Shown here in pieces: positions 1-7,295 of a DNA stretch of 64,000 bases. The translations under genes and the position numbers were made by a program. The notes under the pieces are model-generated. The model saw only the letters and a list, made by a program, of their open reading frames with translations. It had not been told where the DNA came from and made no database searches. The stretch comes from an uncultured Christensenellaceae bacterium. Lineage in GTDB: Bacteria > Bacillota > Clostridia > Christensenellales > UBA3700. The stretch spans positions 1 to 64,000 of the forward strand of contig CALWKW010000006.1 of assembly GCA_944381365.1 (NCBI GenBank), given 5' to 3'. Each line of letters opens with the position of its first letter. The first letter of the stretch is position 1.

Positions 1-150
1 AACAATTGACTTTGCATTTAGTGTTTAATTTGTACACTTTGCTTTGCTTGAAATAGTTTTTTACAAATTTATTCTTTCCAAATTCGTCTTTCACTACTTC
101 AACCTTCTGTTTAGTTTTTAAGGTGCTTCGCCGTCCTCTTTCGCTGACAG
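1..150 (-). ncRNA. Probable 5' leader of a leftward rRNA operon (partial)
   Basis: Read on the minus strand, positions 125-109 give ACCTTAAAAACTAAACA. This resembles the CTTTGAAAACTAAACA-type element found in Bacillota 16S rRNA leaders and spacers. It follows a GC-richer stem-like stretch (about 150-125) that starts just after a strong promoter at 158-186. The mature 16S sequence is not present; it would lie to the left of position 1. The assignment rests on this leader element and the promoter, so another stable-RNA operon is possible. Confidence 0.55.
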
Positions 151-157
151 CCTACAA

Positions 158-186
158 AGAATACCACACAAAAAATTATATGTCAA
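158..186 (-). promoter_or_regulatory. Strong sigma-A promoter driving the leftward rRNA leader
   Basis: On the minus strand there is TTGACA (186-181), a 17-base spacer and TATTCT (163-158). T-runs at 191-196, 200-205, 212-216 and 219-225 lie just upstream in roughly 10-base steps. On the transcribed strand these are phased A-tracts, typical of an UP element or curved DNA at rRNA promoters. Confidence 0.65.
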
Positions 187-238
187 CTACTTTTTTGACT
201 TTTTTGAAAAATTTTTCATTTTTTTGAAAATGCCAGAT

Positions 239-285
239 TTTATGGGCATTTTGTGGCACTGAATATAGTATTTATGGGCATTTTG
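239..285. repeat. Pair of 15-bp direct repeats upstream of the rRNA promoter
   Basis: TTTATGGGCATTTTG occurs at 239-253 and again at 271-285, exactly 32 bp apart, about three helical turns. An inverted partial copy (AAAATGCC, complement of GGCATTTT) lies at 227-234. The set lies about 40-100 bp upstream of the -35 box of the leftward promoter, so it could be an activator or repressor site. Confidence 0.5.
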
Positions 286-729
286 AGCACAATATATGCC
301 CTGACAATGTTTTTTATTTTTAAAAATTTATTCAACTGTTTTGTATTTATTAAAAATATTTTTTATCAAACCCAACACGGTAAACAAAAGTAAAACAAAC
401 GATATGATTGTGGTTTTTTATCTTTCGACTTCACTGCCAAATAGGATTATAGATTTCTGACAATTTATAAAAGAAGATATTGTGATATATTTTTCTCTAG
501 ATATGATAATCTTTATCTTTGAGAACATTATATCTAAGCGAAAAACAATTATTGATAAAATATTTATTTATTATATATAACATAATAATGATATTGTATT
601 ATGATAGGTCTTATCTTTTACATTATTATAGATTAAAGTATCTTCAATAAAATTCAGGATTAGAAAATCCTTTACCTCATAATTTTCAAACATTTTAGAG
701 ATATTTTTGTATTATATGTAATAGTATTG

Positions 730-768
730 TATTTATATAATTTAAGCCTTAGGTAAATTATATAAATA
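730..768 (+). repeat. Intergenic dyad repeat, copy 1
   Basis: Perfect 15-bp inverted arms, TATTTATATAATTTA (730-744) and its complement (754-768), flank the 9-base centre AGCCTTAGG. It belongs to a four-copy family (also 20149, 39368 and 54048) and has the same orientation as copy 4. Confidence 0.85.
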
Positions 769-1066
769 GCAGTCTATTACTTTTTTATTCTTTATGTTCG
801 TTAAGAATTTGCCAAAATCATGCTTCTTTTTTGTCAAAATCAAAGATTTGTCGGCTTTTTTAATATTTTTTTATAATTTTTTTAAACCGCTTTTAAGTTT
901 ATTTTTATGTAATGATTTTGCTCTTATCCAGATTTTCGATTGAATTTGTTGAATTTATTATTCTATTTTTACTCAATAATTTTCCGTCTTTTTCTTAGTT
1001 TACTGATAAAGATTATAAGATTTGTTTTTAAATATTATAATATATATAAAATTTATGAAAAATATA

Positions 1067-1096
1067 TTTACTTTTGTTTAAGCTGTATGCTATACT
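1067..1096 (+). promoter_or_regulatory. Promoter of the two-gene epimerase operon
   Basis: TTTACT (1067-1072) lies 18 bases upstream of TATACT (1091-1096). The -10 box is extended by TG at 1088-1089. The ribosome site GGAGGA at 1128-1133 follows, ten bases upstream of the ATG at 1143. Confidence 0.5.
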
Positions 1097-1142
1097 TGAT
1101 TTGTGTTAATTCACAGACAATGATTTTGGAGGATTTATTGAT

Positions 1143-2750
1143 ATGGCAAATAAAAAAACTGTTCTCGTAACAGGTGCTTCCGGTTCTATGGGAAGCCAAG
1201 TTTTGAAATGTGTTATGGGTACCGGCAAATTCGATTGCGTAATCCTTTTGAGAAAAAAGCCCTCAAATGAGAAATTGGCAAACAAACTCCTTAAGTATTA
1301 TGCAAAACTTAACAATGGTGCTAAACTTACCGTTGTTTTCGGCGACTTGTCAAACAAAGAAGATTGCGTAAAGGTAGTAGAAATGAGCGATTACATTTTG
1401 CACTGTGCTGCTGTAATCCCCCCTATCTCCGACCACAATCCTAAAGGTGCTGAAAGAACAAACTACTATGGTACCGTAAACCTTGTAGATTCAATCAAAG
1501 AAAGCCCTAGAGCAAACGAAATCAAATATGTGCATGTAGGCACTATCGCTGAATACGGCAACCGTGATTGGAAGCATCCTTGGGGAAGAGTAGGCGATCC
1601 TTTGGTTCCCAGCGTATATGACTTCTATGCAATCACAAAATTGAAAGCTGAAAGATACTTGCTCGAAGCTGATATCCCCAACTGGGTAGTTTTGAGACAA
1701 TCAGGCGTATTGCACGACAATCTTTTCAAAAACAATATGGAAGACGGTCTTATGTTCCACACTTGCTGGAATGTTCCTATCGAATGGGCTACCGCAAGAG
1801 ACAGCGGTCTTGCTCTCCAACACTTGGTAGAATATGATGTTGAAGGCACACTTGATCAGAAATTCTGGAAGAATATCTACAACATCGGCAACGGCGAAAC
1901 TTGTCGTGTAACAGGATACGAAACAATGGATGCAGGTTTTGCTCTCATGGGTGCTACTCCCGAGCAATTCTTCAGACCTAATTGGAACGCAGCTAGAAAC
2001 TTCCACTGCTTCTGGTACTATGATAGTGATGTACTCGAGAATTATCTCCACTTCCGTACAGAGACATGGCAAAGCTTCTGGAAGAATATGGCAAAACTCA
2101 ACTGGTACTTCAAGTTTGGTGCAATTTTGCCTAAGAGCTTCTTGAGCAAAGTTACCATTCAAAAACTTTTCAGCAACTCCAACTCCCCTATGTTCTGGTA
2201 CAACAACCACATTGACGGAAGAATTAAGGCATTCTACGGTTCAAGAGAAAAGTTTGAAGAAATCGGTACAGATTGGAGTAAATATCAACTCTTCTGCAAA
2301 AACCAAATCGTTGACGAAAACGGCAAGGTAGTAGATTATCAAGAAAGAAGAGATATTAAGAATGCTAAGAAGTACTTGCTCAGCCACGGTTATGACGAAA
2401 GCAAGCCCGATAGCGAACTCGATCTCGAAGATATGAAGCAAGCTGCTGAGTTCAGAGGCGGAAAGTGTATAAGCACAAAGATGGAAAAGGGCAACCTCTA
2501 CAAGAAGATTAAATGGCAATGCCACAACGGTCATACATTTGAATCCTCACCTTTCACCATTATCAAAGCCGGTCACTGGTGTCCTGAATGCTGTACTCCT
2601 GCTCCTTGGAACTTTGACGAACTTGCAAAACATGTTCCTTTCTTCGCTCAGGTATGGTATGATACACACGATAAGGACGAAAACAACTTCTATCCCGCTG
2701 ACTGCTACATGGACATCATCGAGAAAGAAAAAGAACTTGCTAAAAAATAA
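1143..2750 (+). CDS. NAD(P)-dependent epimerase/dehydratase-like protein with C-terminal zinc-ribbon-like domain
   Basis: The first 300 or so residues read as an extended short-chain dehydrogenase. There is a Rossmann glycine motif (TGASGSMG) near residues 9-16 and a YxxxK catalytic pair (YAITK) around residue 165. The substrate is unknown. The last 80 residues hold a separate small domain with C460, H464, C480 and C483 in the pattern CxxGH...WCPxC, resembling treble-clef or zinc-ribbon modules; joining it to an SDR is unusual. The gene starts 10 bases after GGAGGA. It is followed 34 bases later by another SDR gene, probably on the same transcript. Third positions often end in C (TTC, AAC, TAC), unlike most neighbours, which suggests high expression. 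The SDR fold is confident; the exact role is not. Confidence 0.75.
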   Translation: MANKKTVLVTGASGSMGSQVLKCVMGTGKFDCVILLRKKPSNEKLANKLLKYYAKLNNGAKLTVVFGDLSNKEDCVKVVEMSDYILHCAAVIPPISDHNPKGAERTNYYGTVNLVDSIKESPRANEIKYVHVGTIAEYGNRDWKHPWGRVGDPLVPSVYDFYAITKLKAERYLLEADIPNWVVLRQSGVLHDNLFKNNMEDGLMFHTCWNVPIEWATARDSGLALQHLVEYDVEGTLDQKFWKNIYNIGNGETCRVTGYETMDAGFALMGATPEQFFRPNWNAARNFHCFWYYDSDVLENYLHFRTETWQSFWKNMAKLNWYFKFGAILPKSFLSKVTIQKLFSNSNSPMFWYNNHIDGRIKAFYGSREKFEEIGTDWSKYQLFCKNQIVDENGKVVDYQERRDIKNAKKYLLSHGYDESKPDSELDLEDMKQAAEFRGGKCISTKMEKGNLYKKIKWQCHNGHTFESSPFTIIKAGHWCPECCTPAPWNFDELAKHVPFFAQVWYDTHDKDENNFYPADCYMDIIEKEKELAKK

Positions 2751-2784
2751 TTTTAATTGAAAATAAATTATAGAGGTATATAAA

Positions 2785-3990
2785 ATGGAAAGATATCAAC
2801 AAGGTGCTTCTAATCAAAAGCACGAATTCAAAAATGTATTCATTTGCGGCGGTACAGGTTTCTTGGGATACTATTCCGCTTTGGAGTTCATTAAGAAGGG
2901 TGCAAAAATCGGTGTTTTGGCTCTCCCCAACGAACTTACTCTTTCTGCAGACTGGTGGCCTAAGGAAATCGCTGTAAACTACGGTATGCTCTTCAACTTG
3001 AGACCCGGCGACACAACTCCTACAGTTACAAAGGAAGAACTCGTAAAAATGTTCAAGGGATATGACACACTCGTTTATGCAGTAGGTCCCGATGACAGAA
3101 TGCACACACCTAAGGGTGTATCCGGCTATGACTTCTTCCACAAGTACTTGGTAGAAAAAGTTGTTCCCGTATTCGAAGCTGCTAAAGAAGCAGGCGTAAA
3201 GAAGGCAGTTCTTCTCAACTCATACTTCGCTTACTTTGACAGAATCTGGCCTGAGAAACATCTCGCAGAAAGACATCCTTACATCAGAGTAAGAGTAGAA
3301 CAAGCTGAAGCTCTCATCAAAGTAGGCGATGGCGGTGTTGCAAACGGCGGTATGGATGTAGTAGTTCTCGAACTTCCTTACATCTTCGGCAGCATGCCCG
3401 GTCGTACACCTCTCTGGAAGGAAGTATTCCTTGACAGATTTGCAGGTATGCCCGCTATTATGTTCCCTAAGGGCGGCACAAACATGATTCATGTAAATGG
3501 TATTGCTGAAGCTGTTGTTGCTGCTGCTTACTATGGCCAGCACGGCGACAGATTGCCTATCGGCAACAAGGACCTCAAGTTCAAGGATATGATAAACATG
3601 CTCATGGAAGACATCGGTGCTACAAAGAGATACATGGGTATTCCTACATGGATTGCTACAATGGGCGTTAAGATGACTGTTGTAAAACAACTTAAGAAAG
3701 CCGGTCAAGACAGCGGTCTCAACTACAACTACCTCATGCAAGACATTCAGTCCAAGGATTTGTACTATGAAGACGATGTAAAGAAAGTACAAGAATACTT
3801 GCACTATGACGAGCTCGGATACAACGGCGGCGGTTCTATCGCTGACGGTATCAAGAAGACAGCTATCGCTTGCTACCCTCACAGATTTGATGAAAACGGC
3901 AACTTGCTTGAAAAGTGGAAGGGCGTTAACCCTATCAGAAAGGAAACCGCTGATAACAATGTTTTTGTCAACAAGGGCAAGAAGAAATAA
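2785..3990 (+). CDS. NAD-dependent epimerase/dehydratase family protein
   Basis: This is a second SDR-fold protein of 401 residues, cotranscribed with the preceding one. The dinucleotide-binding motif GGTGFLG lies near residues 22-28. At the usual active-site position I see YIRVR rather than YxxxK, so the catalytic lysine appears replaced by arginine. It may be a non-classical or atypical SDR, or a binding protein. The central and C-terminal parts read as a normal extended-SDR substrate domain. A ribosome site (AGAGG) precedes the ATG. Codon use is strongly biased like the upstream gene, consistent with a highly expressed pair. The substrate cannot be named from the sequence. Confidence 0.7.
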   Translation: MERYQQGASNQKHEFKNVFICGGTGFLGYYSALEFIKKGAKIGVLALPNELTLSADWWPKEIAVNYGMLFNLRPGDTTPTVTKEELVKMFKGYDTLVYAVGPDDRMHTPKGVSGYDFFHKYLVEKVVPVFEAAKEAGVKKAVLLNSYFAYFDRIWPEKHLAERHPYIRVRVEQAEALIKVGDGGVANGGMDVVVLELPYIFGSMPGRTPLWKEVFLDRFAGMPAIMFPKGGTNMIHVNGIAEAVVAAAYYGQHGDRLPIGNKDLKFKDMINMLMEDIGATKRYMGIPTWIATMGVKMTVVKQLKKAGQDSGLNYNYLMQDIQSKDLYYEDDVKKVQEYLHYDELGYNGGGSIADGIKKTAIACYPHRFDENGNLLEKWKGVNPIRKETADNNVFVNKGKKK

Positions 3991-4010
3991 TCTTTTATGA
4001 TTAATACATA

Positions 4011-4037
4011 AAAAGGAAGGAGCAATCCTTCCTTTTT
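4011..4037 (+). terminator. Terminator of the epimerase operon
   Basis: The stem AAAAGGAAGGA / TCCTTCCTTTT has a short GCAA loop and runs into T's, 20 bases after the stop codon of the second SDR gene. Confidence 0.85.
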
Positions 4038-4059
4038 TGTATTGTTGACTTGTCTGATT

Positions 4060-4095
4060 AAAAAATACCGCTTTAAAAATAAAGCGGTATTTTTT
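4060..4095. terminator. Second, bidirectional terminator hairpin
   Basis: AAAAAATACCGCTTT and its complement flank a short AAAAAT loop, with T-runs in both directions. It can back up the terminator at 4011 and also stop minus-strand transcripts of the Nudix gene. Confidence 0.8.
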
Positions 4096-4218
4096 AGTAT
4101 ATAATCGATATAAATCAAGCCTTTATATTTATTGTCTTTACTTTTTCTATTATTGATTGTTTAATCGATGATTAATGATGATTAATATTGATTATTAATA
4201 TTATAATAATTATAATAC

Positions 4219-4758
4219 TTAAATTCCTGCCTTTTGCAAGACATACCTAAGTATTGCCACTACGGTCTTTGAATCTCTTATAGTGTTGTCTTTTATCATA
4301 TTCAATGCGTCATCGAGCTTTATCCTTCTTAAATTCAAAAGTTCATGCTCGTCAAGGTGACTTTCTCCAATCTCAAAATCTTCGGTATAGAAGATGTGAA
4401 GAGGCTCGTCAGTATATCCGGGGCTTGGATAAATGAGTCCTAAATCTTTTAAAGATTTGGCACAAAGTCCCGTCTCTTCTTTTAGCTCTCTCATGCCACA
4501 ATCATAGCTGCTCTCTCCTATATTCACTTTTCCTGCGGGTATTTCCAAAAGCATTTCATGATAGGGATATCTGTATTGCTCCACAAGATAAATGTAGCCT
4601 TCTTTGTCCACAGCAAGCACACTGCTACCGCCATTGTGATGGACATATTCTCTTTTGCTTTCACTGCCATCGGCAAGTAATACTTCGTCATTATAAAGGC
4701 TCAATATTCTGCCCTTGTATATCAAATTTTGTTTTTTTGTGTATTCTTTGCAATCCAT
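4219..4758 (-). CDS. Nudix hydrolase, ADP-ribose pyrophosphatase type
   Basis: The protein has 179 residues and a complete Nudix box at 76-98 (G76, E82, R90, E91, E94 and E95, ending ETGL). This is the loop that binds the metal for pyrophosphate-bond hydrolysis. The QYRYP motif just upstream (61-65) is characteristic of the ADP-ribose/ADP-sugar pyrophosphatase branch. It probably recycles ADP-ribose or related nucleotide sugars in the cytoplasm. The ribosome site TTGAGGT lies upstream of the ATG. The gene is monocistronic between terminators. Confidence 0.85.
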   Translation of the reverse strand: MDCKEYTKKQNLIYKGRILSLYNDEVLLADGSESKREYVHHNGGSSVLAVDKEGYIYLVEQYRYPYHEMLLEIPAGKVNIGESSYDCGMRELKEETGLCAKSLKDLGLIYPSPGYTDEPLHIFYTEDFEIGESHLDEHELLNLRRIKLDDALNMIKDNTIRDSKTVVAILRYVLQKAGI

Positions 4759-4775
4759 AATATTACCTCAAAATT

Positions 4776-4804
4776 ATTCTACTATATCAATCTTATCTTT
4801 GCAA
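4776..4804 (-). promoter_or_regulatory. Promoter of the Nudix gene
   Basis: On the minus strand, TTGCAA (4804-4799), a 17-base spacer and TAGAAT (4781-4776) lie just upstream of the ribosome site. Confidence 0.55.
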
Positions 4805-4937
4805 GAGTATTTGTATTACCAAAATATTTTACTCATTATTTCCGTATTATATATGGGCTATTTAAAGACTTCTGATATGTTTTTCTCTCCACTCACCATA
4901 TTGACATCTTATATTATATATCAAATTAGTGAATATA

Positions 4938-4964
4938 AAAAGAGGATGCACTGCATCCTCTTTT
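4938..4964 (-). terminator. Terminator after the PrsA-like lipoprotein gene
   Basis: A near-perfect palindrome (AAAAGAGGATGCA and complement) is followed on the minus strand by T's. It lies 23 bases past the stop codon at 4988. Confidence 0.8.
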
Positions 4965-4987
4965 GTCTTTATCAAGTCTTTCAACTA

Positions 4988-7216
4988 TCAAGCAAGCTCT
5001 TTTGCGGCTTCTACAATCTGCTTATAGACTTTGTCTACCTTGGTTGTGTAAGTCTTATCGCTGAAAAGACCAAGCTGCTGGAGAGTAGATACATCACTGC
5101 TCATTTCGTCCTTTGCCACTTTCTCATTGTTTTCTTTGATAGAAGTGGTCTCTACTGTGATCTTTTCAATCTTGCTTCTGTCTTCGTTGCCTTCTTCATC
5201 CTTAGCATATTCAATTACTACTTCATAGCTATATACATAATCATCGCCTTTGACATACATTGTTGTGTCTTCGCCGTCAGCATTCTTTTCTGTCTGAGTG
5301 GTGATAGTACCCTTGTTGTCATCTACGGGCTTGCCTGTCAACATGATTATATGAATACCATATTCGTTTACGATAAATGATATTTCTGCACCGCTTGCAG
5401 TGACCATTGTATATACATCGGCAGAAAGCATATCTTCGCCTTCGCCTACTGAAGACTCCATAGTCTTCTTATAGATTGTATAAGCACCGTTCGCACTCTT
5501 GAGAATTTCAGTAGAGCCGTTGTAGCTTGCTGTGCCTGTCTCAGAAGTAGCATCTTGAGAATAGTCATTGATAGCCATTGAGCCTACGCCGGCACCTGTC
5601 AATGCTCTTGCAAGCACGGTATATTCTTCTACATAAGAAGTAGCCTGACCTTCGGGAGTGACGAGATAACTGTCAGAAGAGAACATTCCTTCATCGTCAT
5701 TTACAAGATACAACCAATCATTGAAAGCTTCCTTGGAAGCATACTCTTTTACAAGGTATTTTTCCAAATCGCTCATATTCTTGTCTTCTGCATACTTGAC
5801 AGCCATATCTACTTTTGACTGGATGTCTTCTGCCATTGCATACAATATAGTGAGATAACTTACGGCAGGATTTGCATAAGCATCTTCTTTGCCATCGATT
5901 GAAGCATCGGTATAAGCGTCTTTGAGCTCATCCTCATCGGGATCGTAATCGGGATTGGAAACATTTACATTGATACCGAGTTTTGCATAAAGTTCAATCA
6001 TATCTTTATCGAGGTCGCCTACAAATCCAGTAGCAATCGCATCACGATATTCTTTTGCAAGATCTTCATTTTGTGCGAAAATGCTTGTGAGCTGTTTTAC
6101 ACCCTCGAGCTGACTGTCGCTAAACTTCAACAAAATGCTCTTAACCTGCAAATAATCTTTGCTGGGTGCGGCATATACATAAGTACTGCTATCGAGTGCG
6201 GACTTGAAAGCGTCATGCTCTACATAATTCTTTACATCCTGAGCAACTTGCTTGTCGTATTTGATTTGTACATTAGCATTTACTTTTTCTGCATCGAGTT
6301 CTTCACCGATTTGCTTTTGATACTTATCTACAATGTAAGTCTGCATTTGCTGTACAAGGAAATAATCATAATCCATGTATTGATCCTCAAGAGATTCTCT
6401 CAAAGTCTTGAGGGCTGCTTTCATGTTGTCATACTTATCCTTGTTGGAAATTTCCTTTTTGATAAGTTCGTTTACATAATTGAAGAAATATGTTCCGTCA
6501 ACATCATCGCCGATTTCGATATCATAGAGTTGTTCAAAATACTCTATCATAGCCTTTTCAGAATTGATATCGGCATTCTCTTTGTATTCGGTATCCTCTT
6601 CCTCTTCTTTTTCTGTCTTCTGAGTACGAGCAGTCAACAAATCTTCATCATCTGTCGTATCCTCTTCTGTATTCTCTTCCTCATCAGAGCTTTCGTTTTT
6701 GTCGTTTTCATCCTCCAATTCGGTGATATTGTTGTTCCAGCTTTCCTGGAATTGAGCATTTGCCTGCTCTATACAATATCTGTACTCGTCAAGTGTAAGG
6801 AACTTCTTATAAGCTTCAGCTTCGCCGTTCTTTGCCTTGTAATCATTCCAAGCACCGAGAGTAGAAAACTCTGTCTTAAAGCCGGAAGGCAAAGCATTTG
6901 TATCGAACAGATATTCCTGTGCGTACAAAATCACAAGCTTTTGCTTTGTAAGGTTGTCGTAAAAATACTCTACGACTTCTTCTGCACTCATACCATAATA
7001 TGACATATACATAGCGGCATAAGTCTGGACATAAGTCATAACTTCGCCCTTGTATAATACTGAAGATATAACACCACTGTCCTTCGTATCATAATTGATA
7101 GTAGCTACAACCTGATGATAATCTCTGTTGCCGTCCTTTGTAAACAAGTCGCAACCTACGAAAAACGAGGTCACCATAACAAGTATAAGCAAAAGGACAA
7201 TAACTTTTTTCTTCAT
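4988..7216 (-). CDS. Large secreted lipoprotein, putative PrsA/SurA-like foldase
   Basis: The signal peptide ends in the lipobox FVGC with C22 as the lipidation site, so the mature protein should sit on the outer face of the membrane. Residues about 55-105 resemble the helical N-terminal segment of SurA/PrsA chaperones. Near residue 625 a GIHIIML stretch resembles the end of a parvulin domain, but I cannot see a full parvulin core. Residues about 165-215 are a strongly acidic low-complexity insert. At 742 residues it is more than twice the usual PrsA size. The order pth-mfd-prsA is typical of Bacillota and supports the foldase reading. The ribosome site AAGGAG precedes the ATG. Confidence 0.6.
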   Translation of the reverse strand: MKKKVIVLLLILVMVTSFFVGCDLFTKDGNRDYHQVVATINYDTKDSGVISSVLYKGEVMTYVQTYAAMYMSYYGMSAEEVVEYFYDNLTKQKLVILYAQEYLFDTNALPSGFKTEFSTLGAWNDYKAKNGEAEAYKKFLTLDEYRYCIEQANAQFQESWNNNITELEDENDKNESSDEEENTEEDTTDDEDLLTARTQKTEKEEEEDTEYKENADINSEKAMIEYFEQLYDIEIGDDVDGTYFFNYVNELIKKEISNKDKYDNMKAALKTLRESLEDQYMDYDYFLVQQMQTYIVDKYQKQIGEELDAEKVNANVQIKYDKQVAQDVKNYVEHDAFKSALDSSTYVYAAPSKDYLQVKSILLKFSDSQLEGVKQLTSIFAQNEDLAKEYRDAIATGFVGDLDKDMIELYAKLGINVNVSNPDYDPDEDELKDAYTDASIDGKEDAYANPAVSYLTILYAMAEDIQSKVDMAVKYAEDKNMSDLEKYLVKEYASKEAFNDWLYLVNDDEGMFSSDSYLVTPEGQATSYVEEYTVLARALTGAGVGSMAINDYSQDATSETGTASYNGSTEILKSANGAYTIYKKTMESSVGEGEDMLSADVYTMVTASGAEISFIVNEYGIHIIMLTGKPVDDNKGTITTQTEKNADGEDTTMYVKGDDYVYSYEVVIEYAKDEEGNEDRSKIEKITVETTSIKENNEKVAKDEMSSDVSTLQQLGLFSDKTYTTKVDKVYKQIVEAAKELA

Positions 7217-7295
7217 ACATTACTCCTTATATTATAATAATATAATATTACGCATAATCTATTATACACAAACAAATTGGTATTGTAAACACTTT

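Larger units (their letters stand above)
187..1066. other. Long AT-rich intergenic region
   Basis: I see no credible gene in these 880 bases. The stretch holds phased A-tracts (187-230), two direct copies of a 15-base sequence (239-253 and 271-285), and one copy of the dyad repeat (730-768). The open frame at 940-1170 is a run of Phe, Leu, Ile and Tyr codons from AT-rich DNA. It overlaps the start of the next gene and has no ribosome site, so it is not called. Confidence 0.6.

Noticed and set aside
940-1170. Hydrophobic open frame of 76 codons before the epimerase gene
   Set aside because: AT-rich run of Phe/Leu/Ile codons, no ribosome site, and it overlaps the well-supported start at 1143.
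3220-3882. 220-codon frame antisense to the second SDR gene
   Set aside because: Shadow frame of a strongly codon-biased gene, without start signals.
6071-7003. 310-codon open frame antisense to the PrsA-like gene
   Set aside because: Mirror of the acidic, Asp/Glu-rich lipoprotein codons, which read as hydrophobic residues on the other strand; no ribosome site.
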